Origin: JAAYAY01 sp964429355
Lineage (GTDB): Bacteria; Planctomycetota; Planctomycetia; Pirellulales; Thermoguttaceae
Assembly (NCBI GenBank): GCA_964429355.1
Contig: CAYSCH010000105.1
Span: forward strand, 1 to 24,497
DNA length: 24,497 bases
Direction of reading: 5' to 3'
Shown: positions 1 through 8,464 of the stretch, piece after piece
How the letters are laid out: each line of letters starts with the position of its first letter
How positions within the stretch are numbered: position 1 is the first letter of the stretch
The notes under the pieces: generated by a model
What the model was told of the DNA's origin: nothing
What the model saw: the letters and a program-made list of their open reading frames with translations, nothing else
Database searches by the model: none
Position numbers and translations under genes: made by a program

Positions 1-1744
1 CTTCAGGCATGTTGAGATCCGACAGGACGATCCGAAAGGGATTCCCCTCCTGAACCGCCTGGTCTATGGCTCTGAGTGCCTCGTCCGCTCCACTCACCGT
101 TGTGGGCTGCATCTCCCAATTGGCGGCCAGTTCCTCGAGAATCAGCCGATTCGTGGCATTGTCGTCAACGATCAGGACGCGGATCCCGATCACGTTCTCA
201 GTCCTTGAGATCCGCCGCATCTCCTGGCCGGCAGCCGAGCCAAAACGGACGGTGAAGAAGAACGTGCTGCCCTCGCCCGGCCGGCTCTCCGCCCAGATCC
301 TGCCGCCCATCCGCTCGACCAGCCGTCGGCATATCGCAAGTCCCAAACCGGTGCCGCCAAACCTCCGCGTGGTCGAAGAGTCGACCTGGCTGAACGCCTG
401 AAAGATACTCTGGACTTTGTCCTGTGGGATCCCAATCCCCGTGTCGGCAATCGAGAAACAGACCACGACCTCCGAGTCGGACTGCGACTCCAACTCGGCT
501 TTCACAACGATCTCGCCATGCTCGGTGAACTTGGTGGCATTGCCTACGAGATTCGTGATGATTTGGCCAAGTCGTGCGGGATCTCCGGTCACAAACGAAG
601 GGATAGCCTCATCGATCCGGTATGCCAGTTCGAGCCCCTTGGCGTGGGCGCGCAAAGCCAGTGACTTGAGCACATCCCCTACCCGCTCGCGGACATCGAA
701 GGGGAGAATCTCGAGCTCCAGCTTTCCCGCTTCGATCTTGGAGAAGTCGAGGATGTCATTGATCAGCCCGAGCAGGGACTCACCCGATTCCTGCACCATG
801 CGCAGGTACTCGCGCTGGGTCGGTGTCAGCTCCGTATCGAGCACCAGATCGGTCATTCCGATGATCGCGTTCATCGGCGTACGAATCTCGTGGCTCATGT
901 TGGCCAGGAAATTGCTCTTGGCCTGATTCGCGGCCGCTTCCGCCTCTCGGGCCTTCTCCAGACTGCGAAACAGGATCGCCTGCGGCTTTCTGAGCCCCAC
1001 CTCGACGAACGCCAGGTAGACCAGCGAAAACGATACAATCTTCAAGTAATGGCCCAGTTCATTTGCCAGCCCGGTAAGCGATCGATAGACCGTGAAGGCG
1101 AGTTCGGAACAAATCGTCGCCACGATCGACGCCGCCAGGAGTCGAAACACAAGCTTGTCGAATTCCGACCGTCGCTGGACAAGCAGCAGGAGGCTGACCA
1201 GCAGAATGATACAGATCGTGTACTCGCTGGCGATCTTGAACGTGGTGAGCCCGGTGCCCGGTATGAAGCAAGTAGGAAACACTTGCCAGTAGAAGATGAG
1301 CATATAGAAGAAAGCGATCAGGGCAGTGTATGCCGCGAACACGTAGCCCGGTGCAAATCGCTTCCGCAGGAAGAGAAACGCTGCGAGCAACGAAAGACTC
1401 TGTACACCGCGGGCCAGAATCCACAACTGGATGGCAAGACCCTGCCCAAATTCCGGAAAGATATTCATCTCCCCGTAGGCCAGCATGTGGACCAGGTCGA
1501 TCGACGCGACGAACAGGAAGGCGATGCCGATGAAGAGATAGCAGGCGTTGTCGAGAAACCTGCGAGCGTTCCAGAACACCGCGAAGACCGTGCACGCGAC
1601 AATGATGCTGAAGATCTCGGCCAGGGAGTGGAAGAGCAGGTAGCTGTAACTCCGAGCCAGGATCAACCCCAGCAGGGCTGCTGCTCCGGCCAGTAAGGTC
1701 GGACGGTAATCGAATTTGCCCGCCGGATCTCCCCGAGCCTCCAT
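1..1744 (-). CDS. MASE3-type hybrid sensor histidine kinase / response regulator, 3' end cut by window edge
   Basis: This gene runs off the left edge; 581 residues are visible. Residues about 15-250 form a multi-helix membrane sensor that reads as a MASE3 domain, judged by the order of helices and stretches such as FWNARRFLDNACYLFIGIAF. There is no PAS or HAMP domain; a short coiled linker leads straight into the kinase. The dimerisation and phosphoacceptor box is FLANMSHEIRTPMNAIIG with His285. The ATPase domain shows the N box (NLVGNATKF, about 398-406), the DTGIGIP box (434-440) and the GGTGLGLAI box (463-471). A receiver domain starts near 521 with the acidic pair Asp527/Asp528 and the likely phosphoacceptor Asp576 in LSDLNMPE, where the window ends. 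The ATG at 1744 is preceded by AAGGGG. Family knowledge predicts His-to-Asp phosphorelay from an inner-membrane sensor; the signal is unknown. More receiver or HPt domains may lie beyond the edge. Confidence 0.93.
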   Translation of the reverse strand, partial: MEARGDPAGKFDYRPTLLAGAAALLGLILARSYSYLLFHSLAEIFSIIVACTVFAVFWNARRFLDNACYLFIGIAFLFVASIDLVHMLAYGEMNIFPEFGQGLAIQLWILARGVQSLSLLAAFLFLRKRFAPGYVFAAYTALIAFFYMLIFYWQVFPTCFIPGTGLTTFKIASEYTICIILLVSLLLLVQRRSEFDKLVFRLLAASIVATICSELAFTVYRSLTGLANELGHYLKIVSFSLVYLAFVEVGLRKPQAILFRSLEKAREAEAAANQAKSNFLANMSHEIRTPMNAIIGMTDLVLDTELTPTQREYLRMVQESGESLLGLINDILDFSKIEAGKLELEILPFDVRERVGDVLKSLALRAHAKGLELAYRIDEAIPSFVTGDPARLGQIITNLVGNATKFTEHGEIVVKAELESQSDSEVVVCFSIADTGIGIPQDKVQSIFQAFSQVDSSTTRRFGGTGLGLAICRRLVERMGGRIWAESRPGEGSTFFFTVRFGSAAGQEMRRISRTENVIGIRVLIVDDNATNRLILEELAANWEMQPTTVSGADEALRAIDQAVQEGNPFRIVLSDLNMPE

Positions 1745-1932
1745 ACGATTCCCCTTGCCCCAGGGCGTGAAAGCTGCTCGTTGACAAGATCGCCGCAATT
1801 ACCCTTCCAACCGTAACAGCACTTGCACGTACAGTCTACCCCCTCTGGCTCGGCACGACCACTGTCGGCATTTCCGGGCAGATCAACTCGGACCGCACTC
1901 CCGGCCGAAATGAGCGTCAAGGACGCCTCTCT

Positions 1933-4023
1933 CTAGCCTACATCCCCTAGATCGAGTGCCGTTCCGTACCGCACAAGCATCATTCGCCGCAGTCGTGCGT
2001 GTGCCGGTGCCGCCAGGCCCGGGTCGGCGTCGACCGTCTGCTGCGCGTCGCGACGGGCTTCCGCCACGAGGGCCGCATCCCGCTGGAGATCGGCGATCCG
2101 GAACGGCGGCAGGCCGTGCTGGCGCGTGCCGAAAAGTTCCCCAGGCCCACGGAGCGAGAAGTCGATCTCGGCCAGTTTGAAACCGTCTGTCGTCGATGCG
2201 AACGCCTTCAATCGGGCAGCCGCCTCCGGGCTCTTGTCGTGGGCAAACACGGCACAGTAGCCCGGAAACTTGCCCCGGCTGATCCGGCCGCGAAGTTGAT
2301 GCAACTGGGCCAGTCCAAACCGCTCCCCGCTCTCGATCGTCATCAACGTCGCGTTCGGCACGTCGACGCCCACCTCGACCACCGAGGTGGATACCAGCAC
2401 CTGAATCTCGCCTGAACGAAATTCGGTCATGATGGAGTCCTTCTCCTCGGGCTTCATCCGGCCGTGAACCAGACCCAGGCGAAAGGCCTCCAGGGGTCCG
2501 TTGGCCAAGGCCTCATAACTCTCCTGCAGGCTCGTGGCCGCCACAGAGTCCGACTCGTCGACCAGCGGCGTCACCACGTAGCCCTGCCGCCCCTCAACAA
2601 GCTTCTTGCCGAAAAAAATCCACCAGCGTTCCCGTTCCTCTTCCGTGGGGAGATAGGTGTGAATCTTCTGTCGACCGGGCGGCGTGTCGGAGAGCGTCGA
2701 TACGTCGAGGTCGCCAAACAAGGTCATGGTCACCGTCCGGGGGATCGGCGTGGCGGTCATGACGAGATAGTGCGGATCACCCCCCGATTCGCGGAGCAGG
2801 GCTCGTTGCCGCACGCCGAATTTGTGCTGCTCGTCGATGACGGCCAGTCCGATTCGTTTGAAGCGGACATCCTCCTGGATGACCGCCTGGGTACCCACGA
2901 CGAGTTCCACTTCCCCGGCGGCAATCTGCTGGAGAATCCGACTCCGCTCGCTCGCCGCGAGGCCGCCGACGAGTTCCACCAGACGCACCTCACTGGCCGC
3001 AAGCATCCGTTTGAGCGTCAGCGCATGTTGCCGGGCAAGGATTTCCGTCGGCGCCATCAACACGGCCTGCGCCCCGTGGGCCACAGCCAGAAGCATGGCG
3101 TAAACCGCCACAATCGTCTTGCCGCTCCCCACATCCCCCTGCAACAGGCGGTTCATCGGCCGAGTCGATGCCATATCGGCGGCAATCTCAGAAATCGCCT
3201 TCTCCTGCCCGGGCGTCAACTCGAACGGAAACAGCCGGCGAATGCGAGCGTCGATCCGCGGGGTTGTCTCCAGCGGTTCTGCCTGGTGGAGAGTCTGCTG
3301 TTGCTGCCGCTTGATGGCCAGGGCGAGCTGCAGTACGAAGAGCTCCTGATACACGAAACGCCGTCGGGCCTTTTCGAGCGACTGGCGATTGGTAGGGAAG
3401 TGGATTTCGGCCAATGCCTGGGCCAACGGCCACAGATCATGGGTTGCCAGATAGTCTTCCGTAAACGCTTCCTCCAGGCATCCCGCATACTCCTCCAGCG
3501 CGGCCCGCACCATCCGCCGCAGATGCCATTGCTGCAGTCCTTCGGTCAGCGGATAGATGGGTAGAATGCCGCTCTCCGTTTCCGGTTCATCTTCGCCGAG
3601 GATCGTGACCCGCGGATGGACCATCTGCCACATGAGGCCGCGCTGTTTTGGCTTGCCGGAAACGAGCACCTCCTGTCCGCGGCGGTACTGGGTGAAGAGG
3701 AAAGGCTGATTGAACCAGACCGCGCGGATGTAACCGCTGCCGACCCGCACCAGCATGCCGAGCATATTGCGCCCCGGGGCGACGTCCCGCATTTCCACCT
3801 CTTCGACCAGCCCCCGCACCGTCTGGAGCGATCCCTCCTCCAGATCGGCCACCTGGCGTCGATCGGTATGGTCTTCGTAGCTGCGGGGGAAAAAGAAGAG
3901 CAAATCGGCCACGGTGCGGATGCCCAAACGTTCCAGCATCTCGGCCCTTCGGGGCCCCACCCCTTTGAGATACTGGACAAGAGTGGCAAGTCGCTCTGCC
4001 GCCGATTTTCCCTGTTCGCTCAT
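1933..4023 (-). CDS. recG: ATP-dependent DNA helicase RecG
   Basis: RecG remodels stalled replication forks and branched DNA. The protein is about 696 residues from the chosen start, normal for the family. It begins with the wedge and helix-hairpin-helix-like stretch (VQYLKGVGPRRAEMLERLGI), followed by the OB-fold wedge domain. The superfamily 2 core then shows motif I GDVGSGKT, the family-specific DEQH box in VIDEQHKFGVRQ, motif III MTATPIPRT, and late motifs QLHQLRGRISRG. The C-terminal part carries GPGELFGTRQHG, seen in RecG. The same frame is open to an ATG at 4107, and ATGs at 4032 and 4023 are alternatives. I chose 4023 (MSEQGKSAAERL) because family homology appears to begin after it, but GGAGG sits only one base upstream, so the start is not settled. 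It is the only recombination helicase gene here and is not obviously in an operon. Confidence 0.96.
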   Translation of the reverse strand: MSEQGKSAAERLATLVQYLKGVGPRRAEMLERLGIRTVADLLFFFPRSYEDHTDRRQVADLEEGSLQTVRGLVEEVEMRDVAPGRNMLGMLVRVGSGYIRAVWFNQPFLFTQYRRGQEVLVSGKPKQRGLMWQMVHPRVTILGEDEPETESGILPIYPLTEGLQQWHLRRMVRAALEEYAGCLEEAFTEDYLATHDLWPLAQALAEIHFPTNRQSLEKARRRFVYQELFVLQLALAIKRQQQQTLHQAEPLETTPRIDARIRRLFPFELTPGQEKAISEIAADMASTRPMNRLLQGDVGSGKTIVAVYAMLLAVAHGAQAVLMAPTEILARQHALTLKRMLAASEVRLVELVGGLAASERSRILQQIAAGEVELVVGTQAVIQEDVRFKRIGLAVIDEQHKFGVRQRALLRESGGDPHYLVMTATPIPRTVTMTLFGDLDVSTLSDTPPGRQKIHTYLPTEEERERWWIFFGKKLVEGRQGYVVTPLVDESDSVAATSLQESYEALANGPLEAFRLGLVHGRMKPEEKDSIMTEFRSGEIQVLVSTSVVEVGVDVPNATLMTIESGERFGLAQLHQLRGRISRGKFPGYCAVFAHDKSPEAAARLKAFASTTDGFKLAEIDFSLRGPGELFGTRQHGLPPFRIADLQRDAALVAEARRDAQQTVDADPGLAAPAHARLRRMMLVRYGTALDLGDVG

Positions 4024-4183
4024 GCCTCCCATGATATCCGCCGGGGGGCATCGGAGGCCAGTGGGGGAAGCCTGCCCGGCCACCAGGAGCGGGCATTCTG
4101 CAGGCATTCTCGGGGATGCGTCTGGATACCCTCTGAGGCGATCTCGGCGACTTATGCGACCTTCGTCGACGGTTTGCGATTCT

Positions 4184-6454
4184 TCATTCGGCCGGTGGAA
4201 AGTCGACCGTGAACGTCTCCTCGCCGATCACACACCGCGCCTGACCGTTCTGGACGGAAAACTCCAATCGCAATCCCTGAGTCTCCGTTTCTTTCGCCGT
4301 CTGGTTCAGGAATGTAACGACACAGTCGCATCCGGGACTGGCAGACAACTGTGAATCGGCCTCACCCACCAGGCTGATCCATTCCTGCAAGTGGGGCACC
4401 CGGCCGGATCCCTGGCTCTCGTCGTGATAGCGGATTGCATTCTCTCGCCCGTCGGTTCTCAGGACCACGTAGCCCACGCGGTTATCGATATTCAGCCAGT
4501 TGCCGGCCAGGGTGTGGACCTGGGCCTGGCCGCCGTGGCCTGTAGTCTCCATCGCACCCCACCGCCCGTACAGATTGCGACTATTGGAGCCAACGGGGTA
4601 TTCCAGCCCGATCACACCGGTTTCCCGCAGGCCCGGCTGGAAGCCCTTCTTTGCGTACAACCGCTCGACATAGACCGTATAGTCGCCCGCCGGTGAGATG
4701 TAACAGAAATTCTGGGTCAGATTTCCGCCGCAACGGAGCAGTGCGCCGGAGACTCGGAACCCCGCCGCCTGCACGTCCACTTGGATATCTTCCAGGCGAG
4801 CGTTCTTATGAGAAGAATCGTGGCCATCGATGATTCCCAGATAGGAGGCGAAGTGAGGCCAGATGTGCCACGTTCCCTCGCGAGGGAGTGCCAGGGCCAT
4901 GCGCTTCTGCGCCCAGCTAAAGGAGGCGAACTTGCTCGGTGTGCGGTGCACGACGACCTTGCCTGCCACCAGGTGGCGAGTGCCGGTGGCCAACTGGTCG
5001 AGTTCGGCCGCGGTGATCGGTCTCGAGGCAGAATCCAGAATCCCGTGAGCCAGGCAGCAAACAATCAATCGCGTGGCGCACAGGCCGCCATACTCGAGAT
5101 CGCGACGGACGTTGTAGTATCCCTTTTCTGCCTCCTGTTGCCTGGCAAGCCAGTGCAAGGCCGTCTCCTCCAGGAAGGCTGCCGGGCGATCGGCGGCCAG
5201 AAGGTTCAACATGGTATAGAGCACAATCTCACTGCACTGCTCATGGTAAGTCTTCCAATCCGTTCCGCCAAAGTAGACCGGGCCACCGTCCCAGGCCATG
5301 CAATGAATCAGAACGTCGAAGACCTCACGATGATGGTGCATGCACGCCGCGGGCACTTTCCGCCCCCGGATCAACCAGGGCAGGACGTTTTCGTGAAGCT
5401 GTGAAACCGTGTTCTTCAAATACCCCATGTGCACCATACCGTGGTTTTCGACCGTGAAGTCTTCGTGGGCGTTGACGGTCGTGACCCACTCCTTGACCGG
5501 CCTGCCCCAATCGCCTGGCGTGGCATCCTCCGCGTCGGCAGGTATCGAGAAGGTGTTGTACAGATAGCGGAGCGACGATTCCTCCCACGCCTTGGCGCGC
5601 GGATGGTCGGGCATCATGTTGCAGGCCAGCGACGTGACGAGCGCGTTCCAGGCGTTCTCTTCCGCCCCGGTGTCGTTGCGCAAGCAGCTCTTCGGAGACT
5701 GGCTCAGAAACCGGTTCGCCTCGAACTCAACGAGCCGCGCAACGGCCGTCTGGAGCCCCTCGTCCAGATCGTCCCACAGGAACCAGCCGGCCATGCCGGC
5801 GGCCCTGGCCCACATGGCCGACTGCCACTGGTTGCCCCAGGGTTTGCCGTTCACACAGACCCCGCCGCCTGAAACGTGGGCGGCGGTCAGATACCGCAAC
5901 AGGCCAATCGCCGATTGACGCCACTGCTGACGATTGCCCTCGTCCAGAGTCGATTGTGGTGGTTGATACCTGGAGAGAAAGCCGAGCACCATGGCGGCGT
6001 AGGCGGTGGGCCGCACGTCGTCTTCGGTGTGTTGTGGCAGCCCCAGATAGCTCCAATCCTCATGTCCGGGCACCGGCCGCACCTGCTCGGCGACAATCTT
6101 CCCCCATTGGTCGATTGAATCGTAGTACTTCGCAATGAACTCCTGAGATTTCGGATTGGCGGGCTTGGGCGCCAGCACCTCCTCCGGAATTGGCTGAACC
6201 ATCGCCCTCAGCGCATCGGGCGCTATTCCGGTCGTGGGCACCGCCGCAGGTTCCGCCGCTGTGGTCAGACTTGCCCCCAGCAGGGCGAAACTCGGGCAGC
6301 CCGAGTCGATCTGCATCCATTCCGGCTTCAACGCGAGCCAGAGCGTACCGGAGGGAACGCCATGGGGAACACCAGCGACAATCCACAACGCCAGCAGAAA
6401 CCCTCCTGATAGGACCTTCACTCCCGTCCCTCTTCTGCCAAGTATGGAAAGCAT
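4184..6454 (-). CDS. Large secreted protein, toroid-type polysaccharide lyase-like, family not recognised
   Basis: About 756 residues. The N-terminus has arginines and a lysine followed by FLLALWIVAGV, a probable signal sequence, so the product should be exported. The middle, about residues 100-500, is helical and rich in Trp, His and Asn, with TGAEENAWN (about 262-270) and ENHGMVHMGY (about 336-345). Asn-His-Gly near Tyr in an alpha/alpha toroid recalls the catalytic layout of several polysaccharide lyase families (PL8, or heparinase II-like). The last 250 residues look like beta-sandwich. This is inference from pattern, not a family assignment. The first ATG is 6454; a TTG at 6487 and a GTG at 6421, the latter preceded by AGAGGG, are alternatives. 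A glycoside hydrolase of another fold is the main competing idea. No transporter or regulator gene for a polysaccharide locus is adjacent. Confidence 0.75.
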   Translation of the reverse strand: MLSILGRRGTGVKVLSGGFLLALWIVAGVPHGVPSGTLWLALKPEWMQIDSGCPSFALLGASLTTAAEPAAVPTTGIAPDALRAMVQPIPEEVLAPKPANPKSQEFIAKYYDSIDQWGKIVAEQVRPVPGHEDWSYLGLPQHTEDDVRPTAYAAMVLGFLSRYQPPQSTLDEGNRQQWRQSAIGLLRYLTAAHVSGGGVCVNGKPWGNQWQSAMWARAAGMAGWFLWDDLDEGLQTAVARLVEFEANRFLSQSPKSCLRNDTGAEENAWNALVTSLACNMMPDHPRAKAWEESSLRYLYNTFSIPADAEDATPGDWGRPVKEWVTTVNAHEDFTVENHGMVHMGYLKNTVSQLHENVLPWLIRGRKVPAACMHHHREVFDVLIHCMAWDGGPVYFGGTDWKTYHEQCSEIVLYTMLNLLAADRPAAFLEETALHWLARQQEAEKGYYNVRRDLEYGGLCATRLIVCCLAHGILDSASRPITAAELDQLATGTRHLVAGKVVVHRTPSKFASFSWAQKRMALALPREGTWHIWPHFASYLGIIDGHDSSHKNARLEDIQVDVQAAGFRVSGALLRCGGNLTQNFCYISPAGDYTVYVERLYAKKGFQPGLRETGVIGLEYPVGSNSRNLYGRWGAMETTGHGGQAQVHTLAGNWLNIDNRVGYVVLRTDGRENAIRYHDESQGSGRVPHLQEWISLVGEADSQLSASPGCDCVVTFLNQTAKETETQGLRLEFSVQNGQARCVIGEETFTVDFPPAE

Positions 6455-6670
6455 GGACTTCGTTCCAGAAACTTGCAGTGCCGTCAACTCCGGCAGATAC
6501 CTCCACCGGCGGATATGGCTTTACGTCTCCCTGCCCATCCACAACAATCTATCCCCTGGCCACTTCCGCTGCTTCCGCCCGCCCACCTTCTTGAACCAAC
6601 GATCAAAGCCGCACCAATTCTCGGTAATCACCGGACTGGCTGCAAGTCGTCCCAGACCCTCCCTCCCGCA

Positions 6671-6865
6671 ATGATCAACTTGATGGACGAGCCCGGTTTC
6701 GAATTTGACCACGTCGAGAACTGCCCGGCTTGTCAGGGAGGTTTCGTACCGTATCTCAGGAGTCTGGGTTTGACGGACACCGAGGTCGCCAGCCTCAAAC
6801 TCAACAACAATCCCGCAGGGGCCAATGCCGGAGAAAAGGCGTCGTACTACTACACCCGCCGATAG
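6671..6865 (+). CDS. Small hypothetical protein with a Cys-Pro-Ala-Cys motif (candidate)
   Basis: A 64-residue ORF starting MINLMDEPGFEF and ending YYYTRR. It is not recognised. It contains CPAC, a CxxC that could bind metal or be redox active, then a predicted helix (VPYLRSLGLTDTEVASLKL). Third codon positions are about two thirds G or C, as in nearby genes, and the amino-acid mix is protein-like, unlike the frame upstream of the ATG. Against it: there is no clear ribosome binding site, and it stands alone on the plus strand between minus-strand genes. It may be a real small protein, a gene remnant or chance. Confidence 0.3.
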   Translation: MINLMDEPGFEFDHVENCPACQGGFVPYLRSLGLTDTEVASLKLNNNPAGANAGEKASYYYTRR

Positions 6866-6909
6866 CCGGCATGCATCGGGCAGCGAAGAGTCAAGCATTG
6901 GTGCCGCTG

Positions 6910-6936
6910 GCTCCGCAAATACCTCTCCTGCGGAGC
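6910..6936. terminator. 8-bp perfect inverted repeat between converging ends
   Basis: GCTCCGCA at 6910-6917 is matched by TGCGGAGC at 6929-6936 around an 11-base loop. It lies about 39 bases past the stop of the methyltransferase (minus) and about 45 bases past the stop of the small ORF (plus). No T-run follows on either strand, so it is not a classical intrinsic terminator; it could protect RNA 3' ends or be incidental. Confidence 0.3.
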
Positions 6937-6974
6937 GAATCGCCACCCTCGGCAACTCCGTTTCCCGGGAGCCC

Positions 6975-8069
6975 TCATTTCTGGATCGCGAAGTAGCAAT
7001 TGAAGATGTCATGCTCGAGGCGATGGAGAGTGACATGGCGAAAGCCCGTCTCGGCCAGCATCCTCTGCGCCAGCTCTACGCCCCAGCATGTTCCCAGTCC
7101 GGCCCCGCCCCGAGCCAGCGAAACCGTCATGCAGTGCATGCATGAAATCGTGTAGAGAAACGTGCCGATCGGGTGCTCAAGGTTCTTGTGCAACTGGCTG
7201 GAACTGTCGATGTCCTGCATGAGGAATACGCCGTCGGACTTGAGGGAATGGTAGATTCCCCGCAGCACCGCCGCCGGATCCGCCTGATCGTGGATCGCAT
7301 CAAACGCGGTGATCAGATCGAACGATTCCGGTTGGTCGAGCCGCGTGACGTCGCGGGTCTCGAACTGGACATTTTGGAGACCTCGCTGGCAGGCCTCCTT
7401 TTGCGCCATCTCAACGGCATCCTGGCACAGATCAAAACCGGTGAATTGACTGGCGGGGAATGTCTCTGCCATCCGCAGGAGCGCCCTTCCCGCTCCGCAA
7501 CCGATATCGAGCACCCGAGTACCCGTTTCGAGCCGGCCGGTCAGGCCGGGAATTAGCGGCAGGATGTGTTCCAGAAGGGTGGCCACCACGGTCTGAGCAC
7601 TCTCCTCCCGCATGACTTCGTGAAAACGGTGGAACTCTTCGTAGGCCACTCCGCCCCCCTCTCGGAAGGTCTCGACAATACGGTCTTCCACCCGGCCGAG
7701 GACGGAGATCCACTGCATCATCACGGCCATGTTGTTGGGAGTGGCAGCTCGCGTGAGCCACGCTGCATGTTCGGCGGGCAGACGGTACGTTTTGTTCTTT
7801 GGATCATATTCCACCACGCCTCCGGTAACCATGGCGCCCAACCATTCGCGAACATACCGCTCCTTGAGTTCCGCACGATCGGCAATCAGGTTACTGGTCG
7901 CCCAGTCGATCTCTCCCATGCAATCGAACAAGCCCGTGCGATGCCCGATCGAGATCATCAACGACAGCCCAGCCGAATTGACGGTCGCAATCAGTTTCTG
8001 CGCGAACTGATCGTGTTTCTCGGCGGAAAACTGTTCCGTCGCGGTCGTTCTGTTCTCCAATGTCATCAT
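6975..8069 (-). CDS. Winged-helix class I SAM-dependent methyltransferase
   Basis: 364 residues. Residues about 15-110 are an N-terminal helical, winged-helix-like domain (LMISIGHRTGLFDCM, then VREWLGAMVTGGVVEY), as in small-molecule methyltransferases of the Rv2258c/O-methyltransferase type. The Rossmann domain follows with motif I VLDIGCGAGRA (186-196) and the strand-2 acidic residue Asp213 in FTGFD, which binds the SAM ribose. A later stretch, ISCMHCMTVSLARGGAGLG, appears typical of this subfamily. No membrane segment or signal is seen, so it is probably cytoplasmic; the substrate is unknown. GGGAGG precedes two adjacent ATGs at 8069 and 8066; the second has better spacing. It stands alone, with 395 bases separating it from the operon upstream. 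The methyltransferase fold is secure, the substrate is not. Confidence 0.9.
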   Translation of the reverse strand: MMTLENRTTATEQFSAEKHDQFAQKLIATVNSAGLSLMISIGHRTGLFDCMGEIDWATSNLIADRAELKERYVREWLGAMVTGGVVEYDPKNKTYRLPAEHAAWLTRAATPNNMAVMMQWISVLGRVEDRIVETFREGGGVAYEEFHRFHEVMREESAQTVVATLLEHILPLIPGLTGRLETGTRVLDIGCGAGRALLRMAETFPASQFTGFDLCQDAVEMAQKEACQRGLQNVQFETRDVTRLDQPESFDLITAFDAIHDQADPAAVLRGIYHSLKSDGVFLMQDIDSSSQLHKNLEHPIGTFLYTISCMHCMTVSLARGGAGLGTCWGVELAQRMLAETGFRHVTLHRLEHDIFNCYFAIQK

Positions 8070-8464
8070 TTTCCTCCCTGCAACAGGATGTGCTTGCCGC
8101 TGGCTTTGCTGGTCCGAGTCTGACCGACATGAATTCTAGAATCCCGTCCGAAGAAGTGGAGCGTTTCTCAAGCCCTCCAGTCAGGTCCGACAGGACTCGC
8201 TGCGCCGGCCCTGTAAAGACGTTGCGTCGGAATAGGTTGACGGCATGTCGATGGAATCGCCAGGAACCTGAACCCAACAAATCGCATGGTTTCGCGGGCG
8301 CGCCACGCCCTTCGTGCCTCAAAGACGTGCCAACGAAATTGGCTGACTGCCATTGCGGTTCCTGCCGGGTGCTGCCCCTGCGGCGCTCGGGAAAAGCCAG
8401 AGAGGGTGGGGCACGACGTCAGCGATCGCGCCTCACCTGGCCCGGCGCCCGTCACCGCTTCGAT
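8070..8464. other. Intergenic stretch with no supported gene
   Basis: 395 bases between the end of the large TPR gene and the start of the methyltransferase. No frame on either strand looks like protein. A TAGAAT hexamer (minus strand, 8133-8138) sits about 65 bases upstream of the methyltransferase start, but no good -35 lies at the right spacing. No T-run terminator for the TPR operon was found. Confidence 0.55.

Larger units (their letters stand above)
6455..6974. other. Poorly coding intergenic stretch
   Basis: This stretch separates two minus-strand genes. Most of it shows no convincing gene on either strand: the long minus-strand frame crossing it (6521-7036) has an atypical composition and overlaps the end of the methyltransferase gene. 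The exceptions are the small plus-strand ORF at 6671-6865 and the inverted repeat at 6910-6936, both listed separately. It also serves as the upstream region of the lyase-like gene; I found no clear promoter hexamers there. Confidence 0.5.

Noticed and set aside
2612..2618. Seven-A run in recG as a frameshift or slippage site
   Set aside because: The recG frame is intact across it and the full motif set continues on both sides, so there is no need for slippage.
2464..3564. A 366-codon plus-strand frame opposite recG
   Set aside because: Fully inside recG on the other strand and has no recognisable motif.
6521..7036. A 171-codon minus-strand frame overlapping the methyltransferase end
   Set aside because: It overlaps the methyltransferase in another frame and shows no family-like segment.
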